The position numbers and the translations under genes are program-made. From Natrarchaeobius halalkaliphilus (lineage in GTDB: Archaea; Halobacteriota; Halobacteria; Halobacteriales; Natrialbaceae), in contig NZ_REFY01000002.1 in the NCBI RefSeq assembly GCF_003841485.1, positions 434,001 to 498,000 on the forward strand: a stretch of DNA of 64,000 nt. Reading direction: 5' to 3'. Positions 45,116-54,340 of the stretch are shown one piece after another; the stretch's first letter is position 1, and the number at the start of each line of letters is the position of its first letter. The notes under the pieces are model-generated. The model saw only the letters and a list, made by a program, of their open reading frames with translations, searched no databases and was not told the DNA's origin.

Positions 45116-45836
45116 CAGATCACCTGCTCGTACGCCGACGCCGACCGGCGTTCGTCGATGACATCCCGAACGGTCCGAACGAGATCGGTTTGCGGATGCC
45201 AACCGAGCGTCCGCTCGCGTTTCTCGACGTTGGGTTCGCGCTGTTGTGGCTCCTCGAAGCGCTCGTCGAAGGCGACCTCGTACGGACGTGTTCGATTTCG
45301 GGGTCTGAGCCGGTGAATTCGATCACTAGCTCGGCGAGGTCGTTGATGCTCGTCGGGACAGGGGACCCCACGTTGTACACGTCACCGTGAGCGACGGGAG
45401 TCTCGAGCAGGTCGCGCGTGACGCGGACTGCATCCCTCACGTGGTGAAATTCCGCGTCTGGGCCCCATCGCCGTACACTATCAGTGGTTCGTCGTTCAGG
45501 GCCTGCTCGACGAACGTCGGGACGTCGTACTTCGAGGCAGCCTCGAGGACGAGTTCGTTCCGCGGAGGTTGGTCTCGAGGCTCTCGAGCGGTTCATCGAC
45601 GATCTTCTCGACACCCACGGCAGCCGCGAGGTGGTAGATCTCGCCGGCGCGTTTGATACACTCCTCGACGATGGGCTCGCTTCGGATATCAGAGGAGATG
45701 ACCTCGAGGCGAACCGAGTCGGGCAGGTTGTCGATCGATCCGGTCGAGAAGTCATCGACGACCAGTACGTCTCGAACAGGGAGTCGACGAGGTGGGACCC
45801 GATGAAGCCGCCACCTCCCGTGACGAGCGTTTTCAT
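45115..45836 (-). pseudogene. decayed NAD-dependent sugar epimerase
   Basis: Pieces of an SDR epimerase follow each other on the - strand. They are MKTLVTGGGGFIGSHLVDSL (start at 45836), [93 protein letters not shown], and the end REPNVEKRERTLGWHPQTDL. They lie in different frames, with shifts near 45775, 45562, 45440 and 45288 and an internal deletion of roughly 100 residues near 45515 that removes the catalytic Tyr-Lys region. An operon of two genes has clearly decayed here together with the dehydrogenase fragment. Confidence 0.88.
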
Positions 45837-46312
45837 GACACAGTACACCCATTTGCTTCCGGCTTAGCATTACAACGGTCAGTAACGCAATCGAAACATA
45901 ACTGCTGGAAGGATGTTGGAAATATGGTTTTATAACACCGGCCGCTCGTCGAGGAAGGGACGAAATAACGCGTTTCGGTCGAAGGGTGGCGGGGGTAGCG
46001 GCGCGTCCCGCCGGTGTCGGACGGGACGACAGCGGTAACTTCGGGCTCGAAACCGGCGGCCACCCCGACCGGGCGGTCGAACGGATCGTTGAGACCGATC
46101 GTCGGCCGACGGTTGGTGCGTACTAGTCCCCCGACGAAGGCGAATCGAACCGACCGTCGTTTTCGGAGTTGGCTCCTAAGTTCGAGATCGAAACGTCGCG
46201 AGAGGGCGGGACTATACGGGTCTCGGGCCACCGCCTCGAGGACGCGAATGAGGAACGGGATGTGGATGTAAGCACTGGACAATTAACTGTGTGGTCGGGA
46301 CGTAGTCAACCA
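45837..46312. other. intergenic region between pseudogenes and GT4 gene
   Basis: A 476-base stretch. Near 45934-45942 the - strand has a TATA-like TTATAAAAC, perhaps the old promoter of the decayed operon. AATTAACT at 46281-46288 is a TATA box for the gene at 46313. A 149-codon frame on the - strand (45833-46282) shows no family resemblance and I do not accept it as a gene. Confidence 0.4.
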
Positions 46313-47572
46313 ATGGCGGACGACTCCGAATCCGTACTCGTCGTGACGCAGTATTTCCCGCCGGAAACGGGAGCGTCCCAGACGAGGTGGGATGAGCTCT
46401 CGAGACGCTGGTCGGACGAGGTCCCCGTGACCGTCCTGACCTCCGCCCCCGATTATCCAGAGGGAGAACTGTACGACGGCTACGACAACCGGTGGTTGCG
46501 ACGCGAACGAAGGGGCGACGTCGAGGTGCTCTACACCAAAACAATCACGTCCTCGAGCGGAAACCTCCTCCGTCGGAGCCTGAAGTTCGTCTGGTTCATG
46601 CTTATCTCGACGATCATCGGCATTCGATACACGTCCCCGTCAGTCGTCGTTGCCACGTCGCCACAGCCGTTGACCGGCGTTTCGGCCTGGATCACCGCCC
46701 GGGTCAAAGGAGGATCGTTCGTGTTCGAAGTTCGTGATCTCTGGCCCGAGTCGATTCTCGCAGTCAGCGAGTTCGGCAATCGGTTCGTCATCCGGGGTAT
46801 GGAACGAACGGTGGCGTTCCTGTACCGGCGCGCGGACCACCTCATCGTGGTTTCACAAGCTTTCGTAGATCCGATCGCGGAGTGCGGGGTCGACCGGTCG
46901 AAGATCTCGTTTCATCCTAACGGGATCGACCTTGAGTTCTATCGGAGAGGACCCGCCGAGTCCCCGGTGGTGGACGATATCGACGACGAGTTCACCGTCT
47001 CGTACGTGGGCACGATCGGGCGGGCACACGGGCTGTCCGTCGTTCTCGACGCAGCCCTGGAACTGGATGACGTCCAGTTCGTGCTGGTCGGCGACGGGGC
47101 CGAACGCGAGGAACTCGAAGTCCGGGCTGCCGGACTCGACAACGTCGTGTTCGCCGGCCGCCGACCGAAGGAGGAAGTGCCGGCCATCCTCCGGGAATCG
47201 GACATCGCTCTCGTTCACCTGAAGCCGCGCGATGTCTTCGAGACGGTGATCCCGTCGAAGCTTCTGGAGTCGATGGCGGCCGAACTCCCGATTATTTTAG
47301 GAGTTCATGGCGAAGCCGAGCGAATATTGACAGAGGCGGACGCTGGCATCGCTATCGAACCGGGGAGCGGTGACGAACTGATCGCCGCGGCGGAGCAACT
47401 TCGGGAGAACCCGGAGCAGCGGCAGATGTTCGCCTTCGCAGGACGAGAATACGTGGTCGAACAGTTCGATTGGGAGACCATTGCCGACGCGTATCTAACG
47501 ACTATCACCGAGGATCCAGACCAACGGAGTGATGCGAGACCGGAACAATCCGTAACGAACGCGGACCTTTAA
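46313..47572 (+). CDS. glycosyltransferase family 4 (WbuB-like)
   Basis: A 419-residue GT-B enzyme. The N-terminus SVLVVTQYFPPETGASQTRW is typical of WbuB/FnlC-type transferases. The donor-binding domain carries FTVSYVGTIGRAHGLSVVLD, VQFVLVGDGAEREELE, and KPRDVFETVIPSKLLESMAA (the E-x7-E region). The enzyme would add a sugar, often fucosamine or a related N-acetyl sugar, to a lipid-linked glycan. The ATG at 46313 is favoured over an earlier one because AATTAACT stands about 25-32 bases upstream. It is followed after 41 bases by wecB. Confidence 0.9.
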   Translation: MADDSESVLVVTQYFPPETGASQTRWDELSRRWSDEVPVTVLTSAPDYPEGELYDGYDNRWLRRERRGDVEVLYTKTITSSSGNLLRRSLKFVWFMLISTIIGIRYTSPSVVVATSPQPLTGVSAWITARVKGGSFVFEVRDLWPESILAVSEFGNRFVIRGMERTVAFLYRRADHLIVVSQAFVDPIAECGVDRSKISFHPNGIDLEFYRRGPAESPVVDDIDDEFTVSYVGTIGRAHGLSVVLDAALELDDVQFVLVGDGAEREELEVRAAGLDNVVFAGRRPKEEVPAILRESDIALVHLKPRDVFETVIPSKLLESMAAELPIILGVHGEAERILTEADAGIAIEPGSGDELIAAAEQLRENPEQRQMFAFAGREYVVEQFDWETIADAYLTTITEDPDQRSDARPEQSVTNADL

Positions 47573-47613
47573 GTCCGAATCCGGGATCCAATACGTGACG
47601 AATCATCAGGTCA

Positions 47614-48696
47614 ATGTCATCCACGCTAAGTTTCGTACTAGGGACAAGACCGGAGATCATCAAACTCTCTCCAGTGATCCGGGCCTGTCAGCGAAGAGAG
47701 ATACCGTTCTCGATCGTCCACACCGGGCAGCATTACTCCGAAAAACTCGACTCGGTGTTCTTCGAACAGCTCGGACTGCCCGCGCCCGAGTACAACCTGA
47801 CCATCGGATCGAGCAGTCACGGCGAGCAAACCGGGCGGATGGTCGTCGAGATCGAATCCGTCTTGGAGAAAGAACGACCCGACGTCGTACTAGTGCAGGG
47901 CGACACCAATTCGGTGCTCGCCGGGACGATCGCGGCAACGAAGCTAGATCCGATCTTGGTAGGTCACGTGGAAGCAGGGCTCAGGAGTTTCGACCGAGAC
48001 ATGCCCGAAGAGGTCAATCGCCGGCTCGCCGACCACGCCGCGGACTACCTGTTTCCGCCGACTGAAACGGCTCGAGACCAGTTACTCGAAGAGGGTCTCC
48101 CTGCCGAGTGGATGACGATCACCGGTAACACGATCGTCGACGCCGTGACGGAAAACACCAGCATCGCCCACGAGCGAAGCGACGTTCTCTCGGAATTCGG
48201 GGTGCGAGAGCGGTTCGCCCTATTGACGGCCCATCGCGCCGAGAACGTCGACGATCGGGAACGGTTCGCTTCGCTGATCGATAGCGTGGCAGCGGCCGTA
48301 CGGAAACACGACCTTTCCGTCGTCTATCCGATCCATCCGCGAGCGGAGAAGCGGATTTCTACGCTCGATATCGACGTTCCGGAGGAGATCACGCTCGTGG
48401 AACCGCAGGACTTCCTCGATTTCCTCGTCCTGGAGGACGAAGCCGAGATCGTCTTCACCGACTCGGGGGGCGTCCAAGAGGAGAGTTGTATCTTACGAAC
48501 CCCCTGCGTGACACTTCGGGACAACACCGAACGGCCCGAAACTATCGCAGTCGGCGCGAACCGCATCGTCGGCGTGGAACGGGCGAGCGTCGTCAACGGT
48601 GTCCGAGAGATGCTCGCGGTCGAACCTGACTGGAAGAACCCGTTCGGCGACGGAACGGCAGCAGAACAAATCCTCGATGCGCTCGAATACGAATGA
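47614..48696 (+). CDS. wecB: UDP-N-acetylglucosamine 2-epimerase
   Basis: A 360-residue enzyme converting UDP-GlcNAc to UDP-ManNAc. Motifs: VLGTRPEIIKLSPVIRAC, VHTGQHYSEKLDSVFF, VLVQGDTNSVLAGTIAA, VGHVEAGLRSFDRDMPEEVN, LLTAHRAENVD, and IVFTDSGGVQEESCIL near the end. All are conserved in WecB. The next gene, wecC, overlaps its stop by four bases (48693-48696), a coupled pair that makes UDP-ManNAcA for the glycan. Confidence 0.96.
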   Translation: MSSTLSFVLGTRPEIIKLSPVIRACQRREIPFSIVHTGQHYSEKLDSVFFEQLGLPAPEYNLTIGSSSHGEQTGRMVVEIESVLEKERPDVVLVQGDTNSVLAGTIAATKLDPILVGHVEAGLRSFDRDMPEEVNRRLADHAADYLFPPTETARDQLLEEGLPAEWMTITGNTIVDAVTENTSIAHERSDVLSEFGVRERFALLTAHRAENVDDRERFASLIDSVAAAVRKHDLSVVYPIHPRAEKRISTLDIDVPEEITLVEPQDFLDFLVLEDEAEIVFTDSGGVQEESCILRTPCVTLRDNTERPETIAVGANRIVGVERASVVNGVREMLAVEPDWKNPFGDGTAAEQILDALEYE

Positions 48697-49955
48697 TGGA
48701 CGACAACCCACGAATCTGCGTTCACGGACTCGGCTACGTCGGTCTTCCGACAGCGGCGATCCTCGCGAACTCCGGATTCGACGTGTACGGGTTCGACGTG
48801 GATCCCCAGCACCGACGCGACCTAAAGAATCAGGACTTCACGTTCGAGGAACCGGACCTCGAGCGGTTCGTGAGCGGCGCACTCGAGGACGGACTGACGA
48901 TCGTCGGTGATCCACGGCCGGCGGAGTTTCACGTGATCTGCGTGCCGACGCCGTACGACGAGAATCTCGATCGGACGGACCTCACGTACGTGGAGGCCGC
49001 CGGGGAAACCGTGGCGTCGCTGTTGCGTCCTGACGACACCGTAATTCTCTCCTCGACGGTCCCCCCGGGGACGTCCGCCGAGAAACTCAGAGAGATCGTC
49101 GAACGTGAGGGATTCTCGGCGTCCGAAGATGTGGTGCTCGGCTACAGCCCCGAAACTGTGTTGCCCGGAAACACGCTCCGGGAGCTCCGGGAGAACGACA
49201 GGCTCGTCGGCACGGTCGGCGGGCGACAACCGGACCGAATCGTCGCGCTGTACGACTCGTTCGTCTCGGGGGATATCAGGACGACCGACGCGACGACGGC
49301 GGAGTTCGTCAAACTCGTCCAGAACGCGTACCGCGACGTCAACATCGCGTTCGCGAACGAGGTGGCGAAGCTGGCCGACGAGTTCGAAATCGACTCTCGA
49401 GGGTCGATCGCGCTGGCGAACAATCACCCGCGCGTGGACATCCTTCGACCGGGACCGGGCGTCGGCGGCCACTGCATCCCGATCGATCCGCTGTTTTTGA
49501 ACCACGGCAACGACATCCCGATGCTCATCGAGACCGCCCGCCGGGTCAACGACGGGATGGTGGGATTCGTCGAGCAGCTTCTCGAGGCGGCGCTTGGAGA
49601 ACTGGCGGGATCGACAGTCACGATCCTCGGAGTCGCGTACAAGGGCGGCGTCGCCGATACGAGAAAAAGTCCGTGCTTCGCGCTGATCGATCGGCTCGCG
49701 AGAACGGAGGTCGACGAAATTCGATTGACCGATCCGTACGTGAACGGAGAGGTGCGCGGACGGGAACTGGTGGCGCTAGAAGAGAGTCTCGAGGCGAGCG
49801 ACGCCTCCGTGATACTGACGGACCACCCGGAGTACGGGGCGCTCGATCCGGAGGTGTTCGCGGACCGGATGGCAGGTCGGACCGTCGTCGACACGCGAGC
49901 GATGGTGGACGAGGACCGATGGGCCGCTGCCGGTTTCGACGTCCATCAGGTGTGA
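48693..49955 (+). CDS. wecC: UDP-N-acetyl-D-mannosamine 6-dehydrogenase
   Basis: A 420-residue enzyme oxidising the C6 hydroxyl of UDP-ManNAc with NAD. NAD binding: ICVHGLGYVGLPTAAILANS. Catalytic region: TTAEFVKLVQNAYRDVNIAF and VGGHCIPIDPLFLN with the nucleophilic Cys near residue 260. The sugar-binding C-terminal domain has ILGVAYKGGVADTRKSP. All the residues missing from the decayed homologue at 44600-45115 are intact here. It probably gives UDP-ManNAcA with WecB. Confidence 0.95.
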   Translation: MMDDNPRICVHGLGYVGLPTAAILANSGFDVYGFDVDPQHRRDLKNQDFTFEEPDLERFVSGALEDGLTIVGDPRPAEFHVICVPTPYDENLDRTDLTYVEAAGETVASLLRPDDTVILSSTVPPGTSAEKLREIVEREGFSASEDVVLGYSPETVLPGNTLRELRENDRLVGTVGGRQPDRIVALYDSFVSGDIRTTDATTAEFVKLVQNAYRDVNIAFANEVAKLADEFEIDSRGSIALANNHPRVDILRPGPGVGGHCIPIDPLFLNHGNDIPMLIETARRVNDGMVGFVEQLLEAALGELAGSTVTILGVAYKGGVADTRKSPCFALIDRLARTEVDEIRLTDPYVNGEVRGRELVALEESLEASDASVILTDHPEYGALDPEVFADRMAGRTVVDTRAMVDEDRWAAAGFDVHQV

Positions 49956-49961
49956 GAGGTT

Positions 49962-51719
49962 GTGACGGACCACCTGACGCTTCTGGGCACCGCGATGAAC
50001 AAGCGTCCCGAACAGCTTCTCGGCGTCTGTAAGCGGTCGCTCAAGGGGAAGCTGCTACCCCGTCTTCCCGTGAACGTCGACCGACGGTACGAACGTCGAA
50101 CTCCGGAGAACCCGACCGCCGTCGTCGAACCGATTCGAGAGAACACGGCGGAACTCCAGCGAAGTACCGCGTCCCGGCGCGAGACGTTTCGGGAGCGAGC
50201 GAACGACGCGGCGGACGGAACCCTGACCTTTCTCAACGAGTCCGTGGAGTTTCCCGACGGCGATCGAGTTTCGTTGTCGCCCGAGCGGTTGGAGGAGCAG
50301 TCTCTCCACTGGAAGCTGAAGTGCTGGGGGTTCGAACACCTGAAGCCGGTCTGGCTCGGGTATACGGACCCGAAAGCGCTTTCGGGTGACCAGCGACGAA
50401 TTCACCGGCGGTGGCTTGACGAGTGGATAAACGCCCACCCGATCGCCGCGGAGCCGGGATATCTTCGGCGGGAATGGATGCCCCACGCGGTCTGTCTTCG
50501 AATCTGGAACTGGAGTCGATACGACGCGACGTTCGGGGAGGGATTGTCGCCGGATTTTCGCCGCGACATCAGGCGATTCGTCTACAAGAACGCGGCGTTC
50601 CTCTCGGACAACGTCGAGTACGGCGTCGGCGGAAACCACCTGATCGAGAACGGGGCCGCGCTCGTGATCGCGGGCGTCTACCTCGACGAGGATCGGTGGC
50701 GTCGGCAGGGACGGCAGATCCTCGAGCGCGCGGCGTCGAATCAGTTCTTCGACGACGGCGGTCACGTCGAGCGATCGCCGATGTACCACGCGATCGTCTG
50801 CCAGCGGTATTTGAGCGCCCATTCGCTGTTGAGTACCGTGGGGGAACCGTCGGGCGAGATCTCACGCTGTGCCCTCGAGAGCGCCCGGTTTTTGCAGCGG
50901 TTGCGCCCGCCGGACGATCGGATTCCGCTGTTAAACGACTCCGTGTTCGGCGAGGCACTGGCGCTGACGGAGTGTCTGGCGTACGCTCGAGCGGTCGGCG
51001 TGAGCGACGGCTCGAGCGGAACGGAAATCGGTCGGATGGACGGCTCCGGATTCTACTGGCTCGGAGGCGGGGACGACAGGATGCTCGTGGCGGCCCACGA
51101 AATCACGGTTCCGCACCTCCCCGCCCACGCCCACGCCCACCCCGGACACGTGTGTCTCTGGATCGACGGGCAGCGGGTGTTGACCGACACGGGCGTTTAC
51201 GAGTACGCTGCGGGGCCCCGTCGCCAGCACGCTCGAAGCGCCCGAAGTCACAACACGGTACAGGTCGGCCGAACGGAACCCGCCCGGATGGCGTCCTCGT
51301 TCTGGCTGTGGGGCCGTCTCGGTCCAACTGTGTCGTTCGCCGAAACGGACGGGACGCTCGAGTTCTCCTATTCCGTGGATGGAATCGGTCGTCCAACGTA
51401 TAGACACGATCGAAAGATCACTCACGAGTCCAGAGTCTGGACGGTGGGCGATCGGGTCGACAGTAACGGGAAACCGGTGACGAGTCGACTGCACGTCCAT
51501 CCGGCGTTCGACGCGAGGATGGCGAACGATCGGGTCCGGATCGAGGACACGCAGGCGGAACCGGTCCTCTCCGTGGCCCCGTCCGGACACGAACGAGTTT
51601 CGGTCGAGACGGCACCGTACTATCCCGAGTACGGACGGGAACGCCCTCGAGACGTGATCGTCCTGCGACACTCGCAGTCGGAACCGCTCTGGGTGCAGTT
51701 CGAGAGTTCGACGGAGTAA
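49962..51719 (+). CDS. heparinase II/III-family protein (polysaccharide lyase-like)
   Basis: A 585-residue protein. The N-terminal alpha/alpha barrel has WKLKCWGFEHLKPVWLGYTD, RIWNWSRYDATFGEG and YGVGGNHLIENGAALVIAGV (conserved His in G-N-H). The heparinase II/III C-terminal region has HAHAHPGHVCLWIDGQRVLT and SARSHNTVQVGRTEPA, with the catalytic Tyr/His area. A GTG start six bases after the wecC stop suggests one transcript. No signal peptide is obvious, so it may act on intracellular lipid-linked glycan or be exported otherwise. Such genes occur beside oxidoreductase genes in polysaccharide loci, as here. Confidence 0.85.
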   Translation: MTDHLTLLGTAMNKRPEQLLGVCKRSLKGKLLPRLPVNVDRRYERRTPENPTAVVEPIRENTAELQRSTASRRETFRERANDAADGTLTFLNESVEFPDGDRVSLSPERLEEQSLHWKLKCWGFEHLKPVWLGYTDPKALSGDQRRIHRRWLDEWINAHPIAAEPGYLRREWMPHAVCLRIWNWSRYDATFGEGLSPDFRRDIRRFVYKNAAFLSDNVEYGVGGNHLIENGAALVIAGVYLDEDRWRRQGRQILERAASNQFFDDGGHVERSPMYHAIVCQRYLSAHSLLSTVGEPSGEISRCALESARFLQRLRPPDDRIPLLNDSVFGEALALTECLAYARAVGVSDGSSGTEIGRMDGSGFYWLGGGDDRMLVAAHEITVPHLPAHAHAHPGHVCLWIDGQRVLTDTGVYEYAAGPRRQHARSARSHNTVQVGRTEPARMASSFWLWGRLGPTVSFAETDGTLEFSYSVDGIGRPTYRHDRKITHESRVWTVGDRVDSNGKPVTSRLHVHPAFDARMANDRVRIEDTQAEPVLSVAPSGHERVSVETAPYYPEYGRERPRDVIVLRHSQSEPLWVQFESSTE

Positions 51720-51784
51720 TTTCCCGATGAACGGCCATATGCTGGCAATAAAAAAGAAACGTCGAACGGTGGTGGGTGGTTATA

Positions 51785-53947
51785 ATGCGCCAACTGCAGC
51801 AGGATTTCAGCAGCGGGGAACTACAACTCGCCGAGATTCCGCAACCCCGCACGTCCTCGAACGGCGTTCTCGTCGACACTCGCTACTCGCTAGTGAGTGC
51901 CGGGACCGAACGGGCGATGATCGAACTGGCGAACAAAACCCTCCTGGGAAAAGCGAAAGAGCGTCCGGACCTCGCCAAACAGGTCATCAACAAGGCGCGA
52001 AACGACGGCCTCCGTTCGACGTATCACTCGGTACGGTCGCGTCTCGACAAACCGCTTCCGCTCGGCTATAGCTGTTCGGGACGTGTTATCGACGTCGGAG
52101 ACGATGTCACCGAGTTTTCCGAGGGCGATTTAGTCGCCTGTGGCGGTGCCGAATACGCGACCCACGCCGAAGTAAACCACGTCCCGGAGAACCTCTGCGT
52201 CTCCGTTCCCGACGGGGTTTCGCCCCGCGATGCGGCGTTCACCACCATCGGTGCGATCGCATTACAGGGAGTTCGTCGCCTCGAGCCGACGCCGGGCGAA
52301 CGGATCGCGGTGATCGGGCTCGGGCTCGTCGGACAGCTCGCAGCCAAACTACTGTCCGCGTACGGACACCCGGTACTCGGAATCGACATCGACGAGTCGA
52401 AGGTTGCGGCAGTGGACGAACTCGAGGCGAGCGCCGTCATCGAACAGGATAACGTGGAGTACATTGCGGAGTCGTTCGGCGACGAAGGCGGCGTTGACGG
52501 CGTGATCATCGCTGCGGCAACGGATTCGGACGAACCCGTCGAACTGGCCGGGAAAATCTGTCGAGAACGAGGTCGGGTATCGGTCGTCGGCGACGTCGGC
52601 ATGGATATCCCGCGGTCGGAGTACTACGAGAAAGAACTTGACTTTCGGCTCTCCAGATCGTACGGCCCCGGCAGGTACGATCGGTCATACGAGGAGAAGG
52701 GGCTCGATTATCCGATCGGCCAGGTTCGATGGACGGAAAATCGAAACATGGCGGAGTTCCTTCGACTCGTCGGAGACGGACGCATCGACCTCGAGGGACT
52801 CGTCTCACACACGTATTCGTTCGGCGAGGCACTGGACGCGTACGATTTCATTCTGAACGGCGGCGACTACACGGGTGTCGTTCTGGAGTACGAGCGCCAA
52901 CCCGAACGGGAGAACGGCCGGCTCGACCTCGAGTCAGTTCCGAAGCGGTCGGTATCGAACGAGATCTCCGTCGGTGTAATCGGCGCCGGTACCTTCGCGA
53001 CGGGCACGCTGTTGCCGGCGATATCGAGCGTCGACGACCTGAGTATCGCCGCTGTCGCCACCGCCACCGGCGGCAGCGCTCGAGCGGTCGGCGAGAAGTA
53101 CGACGTCGATTTCGTCACGACCGACTACGAGGAGATCGTTCGCGACGACGGAATCGACCTCGTCGTCGTCGCCACTCGCCACGATCTGCACGCCGAAATC
53201 GCCGTGAGCGCGCTCGAGGCCGGGAAGGACGTCCACGTCGAGAAACCACCCGCACTCGATCGAGAGGAGCTATCAGCGCTCGTCGAGGCGGAACGGTCCG
53301 CGGACGGCCGGTTGATGGTCGGATACAACCGCCGGTTTTCGGACCCGGCTCGAGAGATCGCGGACGAACTGGCCGGCCGCGAGACGCCGTTTATGGCGCA
53401 ATACCGGATCAACGCCGGTTCCGTCCCGCTCGATCACTGGACTCTCGATCCGGAGGAAGGTGGCGGGCGAATCGTCGGCGAGGTCTGTCATTTCGTGGAT
53501 CTGATCCAGTATTTCGCAGAGAGCAGTCCGAGCCGCGTCTACGCCTGCGGACCCGCGGTGCCCGAAGACTCTCCGACGCGGCAAAACGTCCAGGCGACGG
53601 TGGAGCTCGAGGACGGTTCGACCGGAGTCATCACGTACACCACACTGGGGGACGACTCCGACGACAAGGAACACGTCGAAGTCTTTCACGGCGAACGAAG
53701 CACTACCATCCGTGATTTCAAAACTGGTCGACTCGGCCTGAATCAGGCGAAGGGGTTCGAGAGTGAATTCCGGGAGTTCGCCTCGGCGATCCAGAACGGT
53801 CAGTCCGCTCCGATCGGTCTCGAGGAAATCGTCCAGACGTCGTTGACCACGTTCGCGATTCGAGAATCGCTGACAGAGTCGGAAGTCGTCGAACTGTCGC
53901 CGATGTCGTTCCCCGGCACTAGTATCGAGGGGAGGGGGTTCGATTAG
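51785..53947 (+). CDS. two-domain oxidoreductase: zinc-less alcohol dehydrogenase-like plus Gfo/Idh/MocA fusion
   Basis: A 720-residue fused protein. Part one (about 1-360) is a medium-chain dehydrogenase-like domain with LGYSCSGRVIDVGDDVTEF and the Rossmann stretch RIAVIGLGLVGQLAAKLLSA. Part two (about 395-720) is a Gfo/Idh/MocA domain with ISVGVIGAGTFATGTLLPAI, DVHVEKPPALDREELSALV (catalytic Lys of E-K-P) and GEVCHFVDLIQYF. The fusion occurs next to heparinase-like genes in glycan loci of bacteria and archaea. The ATG at 51785 follows a TATA box (AATAAAAAAG, 51747-51756), so it may have its own promoter. The sugar oxidised is unknown. Confidence 0.88.
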   Translation: MRQLQQDFSSGELQLAEIPQPRTSSNGVLVDTRYSLVSAGTERAMIELANKTLLGKAKERPDLAKQVINKARNDGLRSTYHSVRSRLDKPLPLGYSCSGRVIDVGDDVTEFSEGDLVACGGAEYATHAEVNHVPENLCVSVPDGVSPRDAAFTTIGAIALQGVRRLEPTPGERIAVIGLGLVGQLAAKLLSAYGHPVLGIDIDESKVAAVDELEASAVIEQDNVEYIAESFGDEGGVDGVIIAAATDSDEPVELAGKICRERGRVSVVGDVGMDIPRSEYYEKELDFRLSRSYGPGRYDRSYEEKGLDYPIGQVRWTENRNMAEFLRLVGDGRIDLEGLVSHTYSFGEALDAYDFILNGGDYTGVVLEYERQPERENGRLDLESVPKRSVSNEISVGVIGAGTFATGTLLPAISSVDDLSIAAVATATGGSARAVGEKYDVDFVTTDYEEIVRDDGIDLVVVATRHDLHAEIAVSALEAGKDVHVEKPPALDREELSALVEAERSADGRLMVGYNRRFSDPAREIADELAGRETPFMAQYRINAGSVPLDHWTLDPEEGGGRIVGEVCHFVDLIQYFAESSPSRVYACGPAVPEDSPTRQNVQATVELEDGSTGVITYTTLGDDSDDKEHVEVFHGERSTTIRDFKTGRLGLNQAKGFESEFREFASAIQNGQSAPIGLEEIVQTSLTTFAIRESLTESEVVELSPMSFPGTSIEGRGFD

Positions 53948-54340
53948 ACTCGGAGGCGGCCGTTGTTGCTCGAGTCGGAAGCCTACCACCGTTCACGAAA
54001 CGCAATCAATTAGTAGTGGTGTCTTGGATTTTTTCGGATCGTGTGTATTTTACTTTCCAAAAATAACTACAGACAGGGCTTCGGCCCCCGAGAACATATA
54101 AGATTTTGATCTATTACGGAAATTTAAGCGGACCGGTGGTGTAATAGTGATGGTACAGACATGGATTCCTGTGCTAAATCAGTACATGACATGTGTCCAG
54201 CCCCGTTCCAGAATATCGCAGTTTTTCTCAAGCTATTTCATTTTGATAAACAATATATCAATTTACCTTCACAAAAGTGTTGGTAGAGTCCTACATCAGT
54301 TTTGATTACAGAAATATAATAGATAAAAATCTAGATAAAA
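53948..54340. other. AT-rich intergenic region, start of the low-GC island
   Basis: Base composition falls sharply from about 53990. No convincing gene is seen in these 393 bases. AAATATAATAG (54311-54321) is a TATA box about 20-30 bases before the ATG at 54341. No attachment site or flanking repeat could be identified. Confidence 0.45.

Noticed and set aside
45833-46282. 149-codon - strand frame
   Set aside because: No family resemblance, Arg/Pro/Thr-rich, and it overlaps the probable promoter of the gene at 46313.
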